Shown piece by piece: positions 7,472 through 20,777 of a stretch of DNA of 64,000 nt. How positions within the stretch are numbered: the stretch's first letter is position 1; the number at the start of each line of letters is the position of its first letter. The position numbers and the translations under genes are program-made. The DNA comes from Microvirga antarctica (lineage in GTDB: Bacteria; Pseudomonadota; Alphaproteobacteria; Rhizobiales; Beijerinckiaceae), in assembly GCF_017921815.1 (NCBI RefSeq), contig NZ_JAGEMM010000001.1, positions 1,426,001 through 1,490,000 on the forward strand, given 5' to 3'. Under the pieces are notes generated by a model, which saw only the letters and a program-made list of their open reading frames with translations, did no database searches and was not told where the DNA came from.

Positions 7472-8674
7472 ATGAGCAGCCCCTCGATCCCCTTGGACGT
7501 CGCCGCAGCAGAAGCCCATCTGATGAACTTCCTGTCGGTCGAAGGCGTCACCGGCCAGGAGGCCAACATTGCAGCGGCTGTCAGCGACGCGTTGAAAGCC
7601 ATCGGCGTTCCCGCTTCGGCCATCACGTTCGACGACGCCAATAAGCGGATTCCCCTGCCCACGCAGACGGGCAATCTGATCGTCGATCTGCCAGGCACGC
7701 GCCCGGGGCCGCGCCTTCTGTTCTCCACGCACCTCGACACGGTTCCACTTTGCGCCGGCGCCAAGCCGCGTCGCGAGGGGGATCGCATCGTCTCCGACGG
7801 CACCACGGCGCTCGGCGGGGATGCGCGGACCGGCGTTGCACTCCTGGTGACGGTTGCCGAGACGCTGATCAAGAACAAGCTCTCCCACCCGCCGATCACG
7901 CTGCTGTTCACGGTGCGCGAGGAAAGCGGTCTGCATGGCGCACGGGAGTTGAAGCCTGCCGTCCTCAACGGACCCGCCATGTGCATCAATGTCGACGGCC
8001 AACTCGCCTCCGAGTTGATCGTCGGAGCCGTCGGGCAGGAGAACTGGGAAGTCGAGATCATCGGCCGCGCCTCTCATGCGGGCGTCGCGCCCGACAAGGG
8101 CATTTCGGCGACCCTGGTGGGCGCGATGGGTTTGACTGAGGCGCATCGGGCCGGCTGGTTTGGCAAAGTGGTCAAGCCTGACGGCCGCGGCACGAGCAAT
8201 GTCGGCATCTTCGGTGGAAAAGACGGCAAGCCGGCCGGCGACGCGACCAACGTCGTCACCGATTATGCCTTCATCAAGGGCGAGGCCCGCAGCCCCGAGG
8301 CCGCCTTCGCAACCGAGATTGCCAACGGCTACAAGGAAGCGTTCGCAAAGGCCCAAGCCGCGGTGACAGACCACGAAGGCGATGTGGCGGAGGTGAAATT
8401 CAGCCACGTCACGTCGTATCCGCCGTTCAAGCTTGACGAGGATACGCCCGTCGTGAAGCGCGCGACGAAGGCCCTGACCATCCTGGGCATTGAGCCGACC
8501 TATCTGTTCTCGAACGGCGGGCTGGATGCGAACTGGCTCGACAAGCACGGCATCCCGACGATCACGATCGGTGCCGGCCAGGCTGAGATTCATACCCTCA
8601 AGGAATATGTGAACCTCTCCGAATACGAGAAGGGCTGTCGCCTTGGCGTGCTGATGGCGATCCTCGAGGACTAG
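7472..8674 (+). CDS. M20-family metallopeptidase (PepT/PepD-like)
   Basis: This is a 400-residue cytoplasmic zinc aminopeptidase or amidohydrolase. Visible metal and catalytic residues include STHLDTVP (H87, D89), the GGDARTG loop (D117), the VREESG pair (E150/E151), D175 in NVDGQ, and a C-terminal GQAEIHTLKE histidine. A lid/dimerisation domain lies at about residues 185-300. The layout is closest to tripeptidase T and related M20 enzymes. It follows the AbgT-type transporter in the same direction and may cleave the imported substrate, as AbgAB does for p-aminobenzoyl-glutamate. The start ATG has a weak GGAACGAAG site. Substrate is inferred from context only. Confidence 0.88.
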   Translation: MSSPSIPLDVAAAEAHLMNFLSVEGVTGQEANIAAAVSDALKAIGVPASAITFDDANKRIPLPTQTGNLIVDLPGTRPGPRLLFSTHLDTVPLCAGAKPRREGDRIVSDGTTALGGDARTGVALLVTVAETLIKNKLSHPPITLLFTVREESGLHGARELKPAVLNGPAMCINVDGQLASELIVGAVGQENWEVEIIGRASHAGVAPDKGISATLVGAMGLTEAHRAGWFGKVVKPDGRGTSNVGIFGGKDGKPAGDATNVVTDYAFIKGEARSPEAAFATEIANGYKEAFAKAQAAVTDHEGDVAEVKFSHVTSYPPFKLDEDTPVVKRATKALTILGIEPTYLFSNGGLDANWLDKHGIPTITIGAGQAEIHTLKEYVNLSEYEKGCRLGVLMAILED

Positions 8675-8732
8675 GATCGAGGAGCGCCGGGAAAGGGCTG
8701 TTGTCTCGTGTCAAGCCAACTGACATCGCGAC

Positions 8733-8762
8733 GGACTCCGAAGGATCCCTTCTTCGGAGTCC
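8733..8762 (+). terminator. 11-bp perfect stem-loop between the peptidase and permease genes
   Basis: GGACTCCGAAG pairs perfectly with CTTCGGAGTCC around an 8-base loop, 58 bases after the peptidase stop. There is no clear U-tract, so it may be a rho-assisted terminator or an mRNA stabiliser instead of a classical terminator. Confidence 0.5.
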
Positions 8763-8896
8763 ACGTGCGTTTGACCGGATGTCCCCATCGGGCGCGCAAC
8801 ACCTGAACGCCAGCCGGGCCCGCGCCCGGCGCCAACGTGGATCGTCGACGGCTTGAAATATCGATGGTCTGAGCAGGCCGAATGAGGAGTTGAGCA

Positions 8897-10723
8897 TTGA
8901 GCCCCATAGCTTACACAGCCGCCATCATCGCCGTCGCCGTCGTCCTGTTCGTCTGGAACAAGATTCCGGTCGTTCTCGTGGCCATGCTCACCGCGCTGTC
9001 GCTCTGGGCGACTGGCGTGCTGACGCTGCCGCAGGCTCTCGGTGGCCTCGGCGATCCGGCGGTGATCTTCATCGCCTCGCTGTTCATCGTCAGCTCAGGC
9101 CTTGAGGTCACCGGCGTCACCGCCTGGGCCGGCCAACTTCTCATTCGCGGCGCCGGCGAGGAAAGCCGCACGCGGCTGCTGCTGCTCACGATGAGCCTGG
9201 TGGCGCTGCTCACCGCGCTGATCAGCGTCAACGGCGCTGTCGCAGCGCTCCTGCCGGTCGTGGTCGTGATCGCGGTTCGCCTGAAACGGAACTCATCGCA
9301 GCTGCTGATGCCGCTCGTCTTCGCGGCGCATGCCGGCTCGATGCTCGCGCTTACCGGTACGCCGGTGAACGTGCTCGTATCGGAGGCGAGCAGCGATGCC
9401 GGCGTAGGCGGCTTCGGATTCTTCGAATTCGCCCTCGTGGGCGTGCCCCTGCTGGCAGGCAGCATGGCGATCATCGTCCTGTTCGGACAACGCCTCCTGC
9501 CTCAGCGCAACGGCGAGACGATGCCGGCAGATTTCAGCCGTCACGCAAAGACCCTCGTAGAGCAATACGGCCTTGCGGCAGGTCTCTACCAGATGCGTGT
9601 TCGAGAGACCTCGCCCTATGTCGGCGCGGCTGCGGCCGCCGTCGACCTCTCGGCCTATCGTGGCCTGCAACTCGTGGCCCTGCAGGAGGGTGAATCCGCG
9701 AGTCCCTTGCGCCGCGCTTTGATTGCAGAGGGCGACCACCTGTTGGTGCGCGGCGATCCCGAAGCTGCAGCCGCATTCGGCGCCGACAAGCATCTGGCCT
9801 TCCAGGATGAAACGGCGTCGGGCGAAGAGACCCTGTTCAATCGCCGCTCCGGCCTTGCCGAAGTCGTCATTCCGCCGCGCTCAGGTCTGATCGGCCACAG
9901 CGTCTTTCCCGGAATGGTCACCGACAGCGGTAATCTGATCATCCTGGCCGTGCAGCGCGCCGGCGTCGAAGTCTCCGCGACCGCTGCGGGAGCCGGAGGA
10001 GGTGTCGTCCTGCAACCCGGCGACACCATGCTGCTCCAAGGGACCTGGAAGGCCCTCGACGTTCAGCTGAGCGACCCGGACGTGCTGGTCGTCAGCTCGC
10101 CCGAACTCGTGCGCCGCCAGGCTGTTCCGATGGGGCCGGGCGCCCGCCAGGCGATTGCCATCCTGGCCGGCATGGTCCTGCTGCTCGCGACCGGCATCGT
10201 GCCTCCCGCGGTGGCAGGTCTGCTGGCCGCTGGCGCCATCATCCTGTCGGGGATCATGACCGTCGAGCAATCCTACCGCGCCATCAGCTGGACGACGGTC
10301 ATCCTTGTCGGTGCGATGATGCCCCTCTCCACGGCGATGGTGGAAACAGGCGCCGCGCAGATGCTGGCCAATCGTCTCGTCTACATGGTCGGCGATGCGG
10401 GACCGCTTGCCCTGCTGGCCGGTCTGTTCATTCTGACTGCCGTCATGGGGCAACTGATCAGCAACACGGCAACCGCCCTGATCGTGATCCCCATCGGTGT
10501 GGCGGCCGCGGCCAGCATGGGCATCTCTCCCCGTCCGGTCCTCATGAGCACGGCAGTCGCGGCAGCAGGCGCATTCCTGACCCCGATCGCGACCCCGACG
10601 AACCTCATGGTGATGGGCCCTGGCGGCTACGCGTTCGGCGATTACTGGAAACTGGGCTTGCCGTTGCTGATCTGGTTCTTCGTCGTCGCCGTGTTCATCG
10701 TGCCGCTGATCTGGCGCTTCTGA
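8897..10723 (+). CDS. SLC13-family permease with TrkA-C domains
   Basis: This 608-residue inner-membrane transporter has two hydrophobic blocks (about residues 1-205 and 405-608) that flank two soluble regulator-of-K-conductance C-terminal (TrkA-C) domains at about 215-395. The first block contains the NGAVAALLPV and TGTPVNVLVSEASSDAG signature and the second contains ISNTATALIVIPIG and TPTNLMVMGPGGY, as in divalent-anion:Na+ symporters (DASS). Substrates in the family are sulfate or C4-dicarboxylates. I use a TTG start because GAGGAG lies 7 bases upstream, and the nearest in-frame ATG is followed at once by a stop codon. The role with the two upstream genes is unknown. Confidence 0.88.
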   Translation: MSPIAYTAAIIAVAVVLFVWNKIPVVLVAMLTALSLWATGVLTLPQALGGLGDPAVIFIASLFIVSSGLEVTGVTAWAGQLLIRGAGEESRTRLLLLTMSLVALLTALISVNGAVAALLPVVVVIAVRLKRNSSQLLMPLVFAAHAGSMLALTGTPVNVLVSEASSDAGVGGFGFFEFALVGVPLLAGSMAIIVLFGQRLLPQRNGETMPADFSRHAKTLVEQYGLAAGLYQMRVRETSPYVGAAAAAVDLSAYRGLQLVALQEGESASPLRRALIAEGDHLLVRGDPEAAAAFGADKHLAFQDETASGEETLFNRRSGLAEVVIPPRSGLIGHSVFPGMVTDSGNLIILAVQRAGVEVSATAAGAGGGVVLQPGDTMLLQGTWKALDVQLSDPDVLVVSSPELVRRQAVPMGPGARQAIAILAGMVLLLATGIVPPAVAGLLAAGAIILSGIMTVEQSYRAISWTTVILVGAMMPLSTAMVETGAAQMLANRLVYMVGDAGPLALLAGLFILTAVMGQLISNTATALIVIPIGVAAAASMGISPRPVLMSTAVAAAGAFLTPIATPTNLMVMGPGGYAFGDYWKLGLPLLIWFFVVAVFIVPLIWRF

Positions 10724-10957
10724 AACCGGTCCGGCCATCAGTTCGTCGCCGACAGCACAGCGGCGACGACACGGCGTGATGACACACAGGTTTTTGCGCG
10801 CACCCGGTCTGTTTCTGCAGCAATGTTGAAGGCCGGAGCGCGGCGCCGCGGAACTGTCCGCCAACCCCGGAATCCCGTCCGAATTTAGATGGGATTCAAC
10901 ACCCGCCTGTGTATTGTGACCCTCTCTTTCCGCCCGCACCCACCAGGATATACGTCG

Positions 10958-11251
10958 ATGTCTTATCGCCTGCTTCCGTTGACACTCGTTTCCATTCTGG
11001 GCGTCGTCGCCCTCACGTCTGGATCGGCTCTTGCCGACAAGGCGGGCGCCGCCGCCTGCGCGGCCAAGCTGCCGAAGGATGCCCGCGCGATCTACGACGC
11101 GTCGGCACCGGGCGCCGCGTCGGCGAGCGATCTGAAGCAACTTCTGACCCAGCAGACCCGGTCACTCGCCATGGCTGGAACAATCAGTCGGGGAAGTGCC
11201 CGGGCGTCTGCAGAGGCCGCCGGCCCCTGCGTTGCCATGCTGAAATCATAA
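10958..11251 (+). CDS. Small exported protein, unknown
   Basis: This 97-residue protein begins with a clear Sec signal peptide (MSYRLLPLTLVSILGVVAL) and a probable cleavage site after GSALA. The mature part of about 70 residues is Ala-rich with two cysteines (AAACAAKLP and GPCVAML) that could form a disulfide, and an ARAIYD motif. Similar short periplasmic proteins with this pattern are common in Hyphomicrobiales but uncharacterised. The ATG at 10958 is preferred to an upstream in-frame ATG at 10889 because it leads straight into the signal peptide. A strong stem-loop follows. Confidence 0.7.
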   Translation: MSYRLLPLTLVSILGVVALTSGSALADKAGAAACAAKLPKDARAIYDASAPGAASASDLKQLLTQQTRSLAMAGTISRGSARASAEAAGPCVAMLKS

Positions 11252-11296
11252 GCCGCACGCCCATTCGCACGACGACTTGACTGACGATTGTACAAA

Positions 11297-11325
11297 GGCC
11301 CCGCTCGGAGCATCCGACCGGGGCC
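11297..11325 (+). terminator. Rho-independent terminator after the small exported protein gene
   Basis: GGCCCCG and CGGGGCC form a strong stem with inner TCGG/CCGA pairing, followed by GAATTCTTTT. It lies 45 bases after the stop codon. Confidence 0.75.
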
Positions 11326-11492
11326 GAATTCTTTTGAAGCGTGCCACGAGCGCCCTAGATCTGAACTGTTCGGACGCTCGTGGCATGTGGCTTCCTCTCA
11401 CATCCACAGGTCCCGCCCCGCCAAGGGCCGTCAATGACACCTGAGAGCAACCGGTCGATGGCCGGTTGCGGATTGCATTGAAGGACCGCCTC

Positions 11493-11987
11493 ATGACCCC
11501 CCTGCCCGACCCTATCCGTCCTGGTCAGGAAAGCGTGTGGGATTATCCGCGGCCGGCGGTGGCGGAAGATTGCGATCGCCACATCACCATCATCCATCGG
11601 GGCGTCGCCCTGGTCGACACGCGGCGCAGCATCAGGACGCTCGAGACCAGCCATCCACCGAGCTATTACTGCCCGCCCGGCGACATCTTGCTCTCCGCGC
11701 TCCAGCCTTCTGCGCGCCGCTCATTCTGCGAGTGGAAGGGTGAGGCCGTGTATTTCGATGTGGTGATCGCCGGCGAGCGGATGCAGGATGTGGCATGGAG
11801 CTATCCCGATCCCAGCAGGGACTTCGCGCGTCTGCGCGATCACATCGCCTTCTACGCATGGCCGTTCGAAGGCTGTTTCGTCGACGGTGAGCGTGTCTCG
11901 CCGCAGGAGGGCGGCTTCTACGGCGGCTGGATCACGTCCCAGGTGGCAGGGCCCTTCAAAGGCGGCCCCGGGAGCCGGTTCTGGTAG
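11493..11987 (+). CDS. DUF427 family protein
   Basis: This 164-residue protein of the DUF427 family is seen from GQESVWDYPRP near the start, LETSHPPSYYCPPGDI in the middle, FCEWKGEAVYFDV, the YPDPSRDFARLRDHIAFY helix, and the GGFYGGWITSQVAGPFKGG end. The fold is a small beta barrel and the biochemical role is not established. I chose the ATG at 11493 over a TTG at 11466 because AAGGA stands upstream and the family start fits. It is followed closely by the convergent rppH gene. Confidence 0.85.
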   Translation: MTPLPDPIRPGQESVWDYPRPAVAEDCDRHITIIHRGVALVDTRRSIRTLETSHPPSYYCPPGDILLSALQPSARRSFCEWKGEAVYFDVVIAGERMQDVAWSYPDPSRDFARLRDHIAFYAWPFEGCFVDGERVSPQEGGFYGGWITSQVAGPFKGGPGSRFW

Positions 11988-12087
11988 GCCCCACACGCCA
12001 TAGGCAGGCGGCGCGACAACCCGTCAGACGGCGCATCTAACGACAGTTCGAAACCTGTGACGGACATGCGCCACAAAGCCCGCCCGA

Positions 12088-12630
12088 TCAGTCTTCGACC
12101 GGGACGCCGGCGAGGTCGCTGAAGGCCGCCACGACGTTTTCATAGACGGGACGCTTGAAGGGGATGATCAATTCCGGAAGCTTCTCCATGGACTCCCAGC
12201 GCCATTCGTCGAATTCCGGCTTGTGCCGTCCCCCGCCAGGCTGCTGCACGTTGATCTCGGCTTCACTGCCTTCGAACCGGAACGCGAACCAGCGCTGGGT
12301 CTGCCCGCGATAGCGCCCCCGCCAGGCGCGGCCTGAAACAACCGACGGGAGATCGTAGGAGTACCATTCGGGAGCCTCCATAAGGGGGGTCACCGAGCGA
12401 ACGCTGGTTTCCTCGTACAGCTCCCGCAGGGCAGCCTGATAGGGCGCCTCTCCCGGATCGATCCCGCCTTGTGGCATCTGCCAGGCGTAGCTGCCCGTCG
12501 TGTCGTGAATATTCGGTTCGGAGCGACGACGGCCGATGAAGACCCTTCCGGCCTTGTTGAGAAGCATGACCCCGACACAGGACCGATATGGAAGATCAGT
12601 CCTGAGCTGTGATCCCTTGGCGCCTCTCAT
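12088..12630 (-). CDS. rppH: RNA pyrophosphohydrolase RppH (Nudix)
   Basis: RppH removes pyrophosphate from the 5' end of mRNA, which opens it to RNase E decay. The 180-residue protein has the [12 protein letters not shown] start and a complete Nudix box at residues 55-76 (G55, E61, R69-E70-L71, E73-E74). The QMPQGGID segment and the [10 protein letters not shown] and PEFDEWRW segments are typical of RppH and plant Ap4A hydrolase relatives. It lies downstream of ctpA in the same direction, but a strong terminator separates them. This ctpA-rppH neighbourhood is common in Hyphomicrobiales. Confidence 0.92.
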   Translation of the reverse strand: MRGAKGSQLRTDLPYRSCVGVMLLNKAGRVFIGRRRSEPNIHDTTGSYAWQMPQGGIDPGEAPYQAALRELYEETSVRSVTPLMEAPEWYSYDLPSVVSGRAWRGRYRGQTQRWFAFRFEGSEAEINVQQPGGGRHKPEFDEWRWESMEKLPELIIPFKRPVYENVVAAFSDLAGVPVED

Positions 12631-12778
12631 ACGACCACGTCCTCCCTGTCGGCGGCGGCAGAAAGGCTATCGACCCGGGCTGGATCAGCGCACTCATACC
12701 GGCGTTCGAGACACGCAGAGTGACGCCTCGCGGCCGGTTTCACAAGCCTTTCCGTTACGTGCGGTGGCGTCACGAAAC

Positions 12779-12811
12779 AAAAAGGCCCGGCGGTCGAAGG
12801 ACCGCCAGGCC
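12779..12811 (-). terminator. Strong rho-independent terminator after ctpA
   Basis: On the minus strand GGCCTGGCGGTC pairs with GACCGCCGGGCC around a short loop, then TTTTTG follows. It lies 42 bases after the ctpA stop and closes the long leftward housekeeping operon. Confidence 0.85.
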
Positions 12812-12852
12812 ATGTTTGTACCCGTCCTCCGAAGAGGCCCAGTGACGACGCC

Positions 12853-14168
<1,316 letters not shown>

Positions 14169-14169
<1 letters not shown>

Positions 14170-15548
14170 TACCCGCGAACCTTTTCGCTTTGCGATTTCG
14201 CCCACCATGGACCCGGATCGATCGAACCGCCGTCTTTCCTGAACTCTACATAGAGAACCGGGGCGTTTTTTTCTATGGCACTCCCCGCAAGCGCAACGAG
14301 AGATGTGTCTCCCATTGTGGCCACGGGCTCTCCGGCGAGCACGAACTGCCCGACGTCAACATTGATTTGGTCCATACCTGCTAACAAAAGATAGTAGCCC
14401 CCGCCTGCATTGATGATCAAGAGTCGTCCATAGGACCGGAACGGCCCTGCAAACGCGACCCAGCCATCTGCCGGGGAGACAATGGCGGCTTTGGGGCGGG
14501 TATTGATCGAAATGCCGCGCGTCGTTCCGCCGTAGCCGTCCGATGCCCCAAAGTCACGCACCGTGTCGCCGCTGACAGGCCTCGGAAGGAGGCCGCGTGC
14601 CTCTGGAAATGGCACTTTCGGCGCCAAACGGGCCGGATCGCGGAAGGCCGCCTGCGCAAACTGCTCCCGTGCTTGCTTTTCCTGCGTTTCGGCAGCCTTT
14701 CGCGCCTCCTCGGCAGCGCGCTGCGCGCCAGCCGTTTCCTTTTCCATCCGATCGATCAACTCTTTGAGAGTTCCCGTCTGACGAGCGAGTTCAGCAGTCT
14801 TTTCCCGCTCCGAACCGAGATTTCTCTCCACTTCGGCGATTCGGCCCTGGCGCGCCTCGATCAGGGCGGCGAGCCGATCCTGCTCGGAGGTGAGAGCAGA
14901 CAACTCGCTGCCGAGCGACACGCGATCGGCAGCGATGGCGTTTTTCAGGCGAACCAGTTCTGCGAGATCGGACGCAAGGACCTCGGCCTCCAGCCGCAAT
15001 TCCGGCAGCACCGCGCCCAGCAGAATCGAGGCCCTGACGGCCTCGAGCATATCCTCGGGCCGCACCAGGACTGCCGGCGGCGGACGGCGTCCCATGCGCT
15101 GGAGCGCCGCGAAGACCTCGACGATCACGCCCCTGCGGCTGTCGAGCGACCGGCGAATGGCGGATTCGCTCGCCACGAGCGTCTGCAGGCGCTGCTCCAA
15201 CGCCCGGGTTCGATCCTCGGTGTCCCGCAGGCGCGTCGCGGTTTCGATCAGCGCCGCGTTGAGCTTGGCGCGATCCGTGCGGATGTCGGCAATTTCAGCC
15301 TCGAGTTGCTTGTTGGCCTTGGCGCTGGCCGCCATGGCCTCTTCCAGCGCCCGCAGGTCCTTTTCGCGCTGCGCTTTTTGCTCCGCCGTCTCAGTGGCGA
15401 CGGGAGGCGTACCTTTTGGCGCGGCGGACGGGGCGGCTTGCGCGGGTGGCGGCTTTGGCTGGGCCCAAGCAGAACCAACCCCGGCCAGGACAACCGCCGC
15501 GGCAAGCCAGATGGTCCTCTGCGAAGGAAGGCGCCGGGTCCGTTTCAT
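14169..15548 (-). CDS. EnvC-like murein hydrolase activator with degenerate LytM domain
   Basis: This 459-residue exported protein has a signal peptide ending SAWAQ and a Pro/Ala linker. Long coiled coils follow at about residues 50-150 and 190-310, then a C-terminal M23/LytM domain (about 325-450). The zinc ligands of active M23 peptidases are not visible: the HxxxD position reads GISINTRPK and the HxH position reads YYLLLAGM. This is the hallmark of EnvC and its alphaproteobacterial relatives, which activate amidases at the division site instead of cutting peptidoglycan. It lies between rlmH and ctpA with 3-base and overlapping spacings, so it is cotranscribed. Confidence 0.87.
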
Positions 15549-15551
15549 GCG

Positions 15552-16046
15552 TCAGGAATCATCATGTCCGGCGCGATGATAAGGGTGCCCGGCGATGATT
15601 GTCAGTGCCCGATAGACCTGTTCGACCACGAGCGCCCTGACAATCTGGTGCGGCATGGTGAGGGAGCCGAACGACACGACAAGCTTCGCCCTCCCAAGGA
15701 CCTCCGGATCGAGGCCGTCGGGCCCTCCGATGACGAAGGCGAGGCCGTGCACGCCCTCGTCGCGCCACTGCCTGATTCGCCCTGCAAAGACGTCACTCGA
15801 GGGGCTTTTGCCGCGTTCGTCAAAGACGACAAGCCCTGCGCTCCCGGCGCGTTCGAGGATGGCGGCCGCTTCCTCGCTCCGCCGGTCGTCGTCCCGGCGC
15901 GCGCGGCTCTCCGCAAGCTCGAGGAGATCGATCCCGGCCATGCCCAGGCCGCGGCCGAGATTTTCGATTCGCTGCCGATACCGTTCAACGAGTTCCCGTT
16001 CGGGGCCACTCTTCAGGCGGCCCACGGCCAGCAAGCTCAGCCGCAA
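15552..16046 (-). CDS. rlmH: 23S rRNA (pseudouridine1915-N3)-methyltransferase RlmH
   Basis: RlmH methylates pseudouridine 1915 in helix 69 of 23S rRNA on assembled ribosomes. The 164-residue SPOUT-family protein begins MRLSLLAVGRLKSGPE and has LVVFDERGKSPSS, FVIGGPDGL (SAM-binding knot), and the LTMPHQIVRALVVEQVYRA end with GHPYHR. All are RlmH signatures. It lies 15 bases downstream of rsfS, its usual neighbour across bacteria. Confidence 0.95.
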   Translation of the reverse strand: MRLSLLAVGRLKSGPERELVERYRQRIENLGRGLGMAGIDLLELAESRARRDDDRRSEEAAAILERAGSAGLVVFDERGKSPSSDVFAGRIRQWRDEGVHGLAFVIGGPDGLDPEVLGRAKLVVSFGSLTMPHQIVRALVVEQVYRALTIIAGHPYHRAGHDDS

Positions 16047-16061
16047 TCCCGTCAGCCTTCG

Positions 16062-16382
16062 TTAGCTGGCAGTATCATGCGGGCGGTCGGCGCCCCACAT
16101 TTTCTCGAGGTTGTAAAACCCACGAACCTCGGGACGGAAGATGTGAACGAGCACGTCGCCGGCATCGATCAGGACCCAGTCGCAGGCAGGCATGCCTTCG
16201 ACGCGCGCATTCCCGAAGCCCCTGTCCTTGAGCTCCTTGATCACACGGTCGGCGATCGCGCCCACGTGACGGTGGGAACGGCCTGAGGTCACGAACATGG
16301 TGTCGGCGATCGAGGTTTTGCCCGCAAGGTCAATCTCGACCGTGTCCTCGGCCTTCATGTCCTCGAGGCAAGCCTGGGCCAC
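16062..16382 (-). CDS. rsfS: Ribosomal silencing factor RsfS
   Basis: RsfS binds L14 on the 50S subunit and blocks subunit joining under starvation. The core is visible as DMKAEDTVEIDLAGKTSIAD, SGRSHRHVGAIADRV, GMPACDWVLIDAGDVLVHIF and FYNLEKMWG. The listed start is a GTG at 16382 (106 residues). The frame stays open for another 34 codons to a stop at 16487 with protein-like sequence (PPPLSGADAPPEEDIRAVAQ), but it has no ATG, GTG or TTG. A CTG at 16478 or 16472 preceded by AAAGGG is a possible true start. The family is often longer at the N-terminus, which supports the extension. Confidence 0.9.
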   Translation of the reverse strand: MAQACLEDMKAEDTVEIDLAGKTSIADTMFVTSGRSHRHVGAIADRVIKELKDRGFGNARVEGMPACDWVLIDAGDVLVHIFRPEVRGFYNLEKMWGADRPHDTAS

Positions 16383-16541
16383 TGCCCGGATATCCTCTTC
16401 AGGCGGAGCATCCGCTCCGGAGAGAGGGGGAGGCGAATTCAGATTCGCCTCAAGCGGAGAAAGACGGTTCAGGTTCAGACCCTTTCAACCAGCGCGCGAG
16501 TCGCGCTATAGCTACAACATAATGCCAAATGGCACGATTTT

Positions 16542-17198
16542 TCAACGGTCGGCATGCGGCGAAGTTCGTCGCAGGCGCCGTAAGGCGGTCGACGATGCGG
16601 TCGAGCGCGGACCATGGAGGAAGGTCCAAGCCGGCGGCCGCAGCATCGGGAGCGCGGCGGCTTCGCTTTCCTCGATCCTTGCCCCGGTCAGGGCGGCGGC
16701 GGCCCGCGAATGGGTCGCCTTGAGTGTCCAGCCGGGCCGGTCGATCACCGCGATCGGCATCATGGCGGCAATCTCCCGCCAGCCCCGCCACCGATGGAAG
16801 CTTGCCAGGTTGTCGGCGCCCATGATCCAGACGAAATCGACGCCCGGACAGCGGCGCTTCAGAAAGGCCAGCGTATCGACCGTATAGCGCGCGCCAATAT
16901 CGGCCTCGAACGCCGTCACATCGATCCGAGGGTGTATGCTCCTCGTCCGCGCTTCGGCGACCCTTTCCTCGAGAGATGCAAGCTCGCCGGTCTCCTTCAG
17001 GGGATTCCCCGGGGTGACGATCCACCAGATGCGATCCAGATCGAGGCGCTTCAACGCCAGCAGGCTCACGAGCCGATGGCCGTCATGCGCCGGATTGAAG
17101 GATCCCCCATAGAGGCCAATTCGCATGCCGCGCGCAGCGCGGGGCAACCGTGCAAGGCCGGACGGCTGGATTCGGAAGCGGCTTGATGGTGGGTTCAC
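16542..17198 (-). CDS. nadD: Nicotinate-nucleotide adenylyltransferase NadD
   Basis: NadD makes deamido-NAD from nicotinate mononucleotide and ATP in NAD biosynthesis. The 218-residue protein has the nucleotidyltransferase [11 protein letters not shown] motif, [11 protein letters not shown], a [12 protein letters not shown] segment, [16 protein letters not shown], and a Ser/Arg-rich tail. The ATG at 17198 overlaps the proA stop as ATGA, which supports the long start. Methionine 25 (MRIGLYGG) is an alternative. The last residues ([10 protein letters not shown]) match the family end. The nadD-rsfS-rlmH order is widely conserved. Confidence 0.94.
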   Translation of the reverse strand: MNPPSSRFRIQPSGLARLPRAARGMRIGLYGGSFNPAHDGHRLVSLLALKRLDLDRIWWIVTPGNPLKETGELASLEERVAEARTRSIHPRIDVTAFEADIGARYTVDTLAFLKRRCPGVDFVWIMGADNLASFHRWRGWREIAAMMPIAVIDRPGWTLKATHSRAAAALTGARIEESEAAALPMLRPPAWTFLHGPRSTASSTALRRLRRTSPHADR

Positions 17199-18480
17199 GG
17201 GCGCGTCTGACCCGAGCCATGAATGCGGTATTTGAACGAGGTCAATTGCTCGACACCGACCGGCCCCCGGGCATGCATGCGGCCGGTCGCGATGCCGATC
17301 TCGGCCCCGAACCCGAATTCCCCCCCGTCGGCGAATTGGGTCGAGGCATTGTGGAGGACGATCGCCGAATCCACCTCGGCGAGAAAGCGCTCTGCCGCCG
17401 CCTCATCGGTCGCGACGATGCAATCGGTGTGGTGCGACCCATAGGTCTCGATATGCGCGATGGCCTCATCCAGACCGTCCACCACCCGCACGGCAATGAT
17501 GGCGTCAAGATACTCGGTTCGCCAATCCTCGTCGCTCGCGGGCGTGACGCGCGAATCCACCGCCTGGACCATGTTGTCGCCGCGCACGGCGCAACCTGCC
17601 GCGAGCAAAGACTCCACAAGCGGAACGAGATGGGTGTGCGCAACGGCGCGGTCGATGAGCAGCGTTTCGGCGGAGCCGCACACGCCTGTGCGCCTCATCT
17701 TGGCATTGAGCACGATGTTGCGGGCCATGGCGAGATCAGCGCTCCCATGCACGAAGACGTGGCACAGACCCTCAAGATGGGCAAAGACTGGAACGCGCGC
17801 CTCGCTCTGGACCCGGGCGACCAAGCTCTTGCCGCCGCGCGGCACGATCACGTCGATGGCGTTGTCCAGACCGGACAGCATCGCGCCAACCGCAGCACGG
17901 TCCCGGGTCGGCACAAGGCAAATGGCGTCTTGCGGAAGTCCTGCCCACCCCAGACCCTCGCGCATTGCGTCGGCGATGACGCTGGACGTTCGGAAACTGT
18001 CCGAGCCAGCCCGCAGAATGGCGGCATTCCCGGCCTTCACGCACAGCGCACCCGCATCCGCCGTCACATTGGGCCTGCTCTCGAAGATGACGCCGATCAC
18101 ACCGAGGGGCGTCGCGACCCGCTCGATCAGAAGTCCGTTCGGGCGCTCGAAGCGCGCCAGGAGCCGGCCAACGGGATCCGGCAGTTCGGCAATCGCCTCG
18201 ACGGCCGCGGCGATCGATTCCACGCGCTCGGGCGTCAGCGTGAGGCGGTCGATGAACGACTCGATCTGCTGGCGGCCGCGTGCCTCCGCTACATCGTCGC
18301 TGTTGGCCGACAGGATATCCGCGGCATGTGCGCGAATGGACTGCGCCATCGCATGAAGCGCGGCGTTCTTGACGGCCGGATCGGCGAGAGCGATCTGGCG
18401 GGCGGCAGCGCGCGCATTCGCGCCGATGCGCCGCATGAGGGTCGCAACATCGTCGGCCTCGATGCGAGCGGCAGCGTTCA

Positions 18481-18484
<4 letters not shown>
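17195..18484 (-). CDS. proA: Glutamate-5-semialdehyde dehydrogenase ProA
   Basis: ProA reduces gamma-glutamyl phosphate to glutamate semialdehyde in proline synthesis. The 429-residue protein shows [21 protein letters not shown], the [16 protein letters not shown] segment, the catalytic cysteine region [14 protein letters not shown], and the end [15 protein letters not shown]. The start overlaps the proB stop (ATGA) and the stop overlaps the nadD start, so the three genes are coupled. Length is normal. Confidence 0.96.
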
Positions 18485-20684
<2,200 letters not shown>

Positions 20685-20726
20685 TTACGGGACAAGGCCA
20701 GCGGGGGCAACGCGGGCGACGCGAAA

Positions 20727-20750
20727 GCGCCCCCGCCGAAGCGGGAGCGC
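20727..20750 (-). terminator. GC-rich stem-loop after the GNAT gene
   Basis: GCGCCCCCGC and GCGGGAGCGC form a 10-bp stem with one mismatch around a CGAA loop (a stable tetraloop as TTCG on the minus strand). It lies 28 bases past the GNAT stop and is followed on the minus strand by TTTCG. It likely separates GNAT from obgE. Confidence 0.55.
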
Positions 20751-20777
20751 GAAAAGAGACGTTAGGGCCAGCCTGCG

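Noticed and set aside
14417..14659. Active M23 endopeptidase in the EnvC-like protein
   Set aside because: The zinc ligand positions do not hold His/Asp/His, so I call it a degenerate activator.
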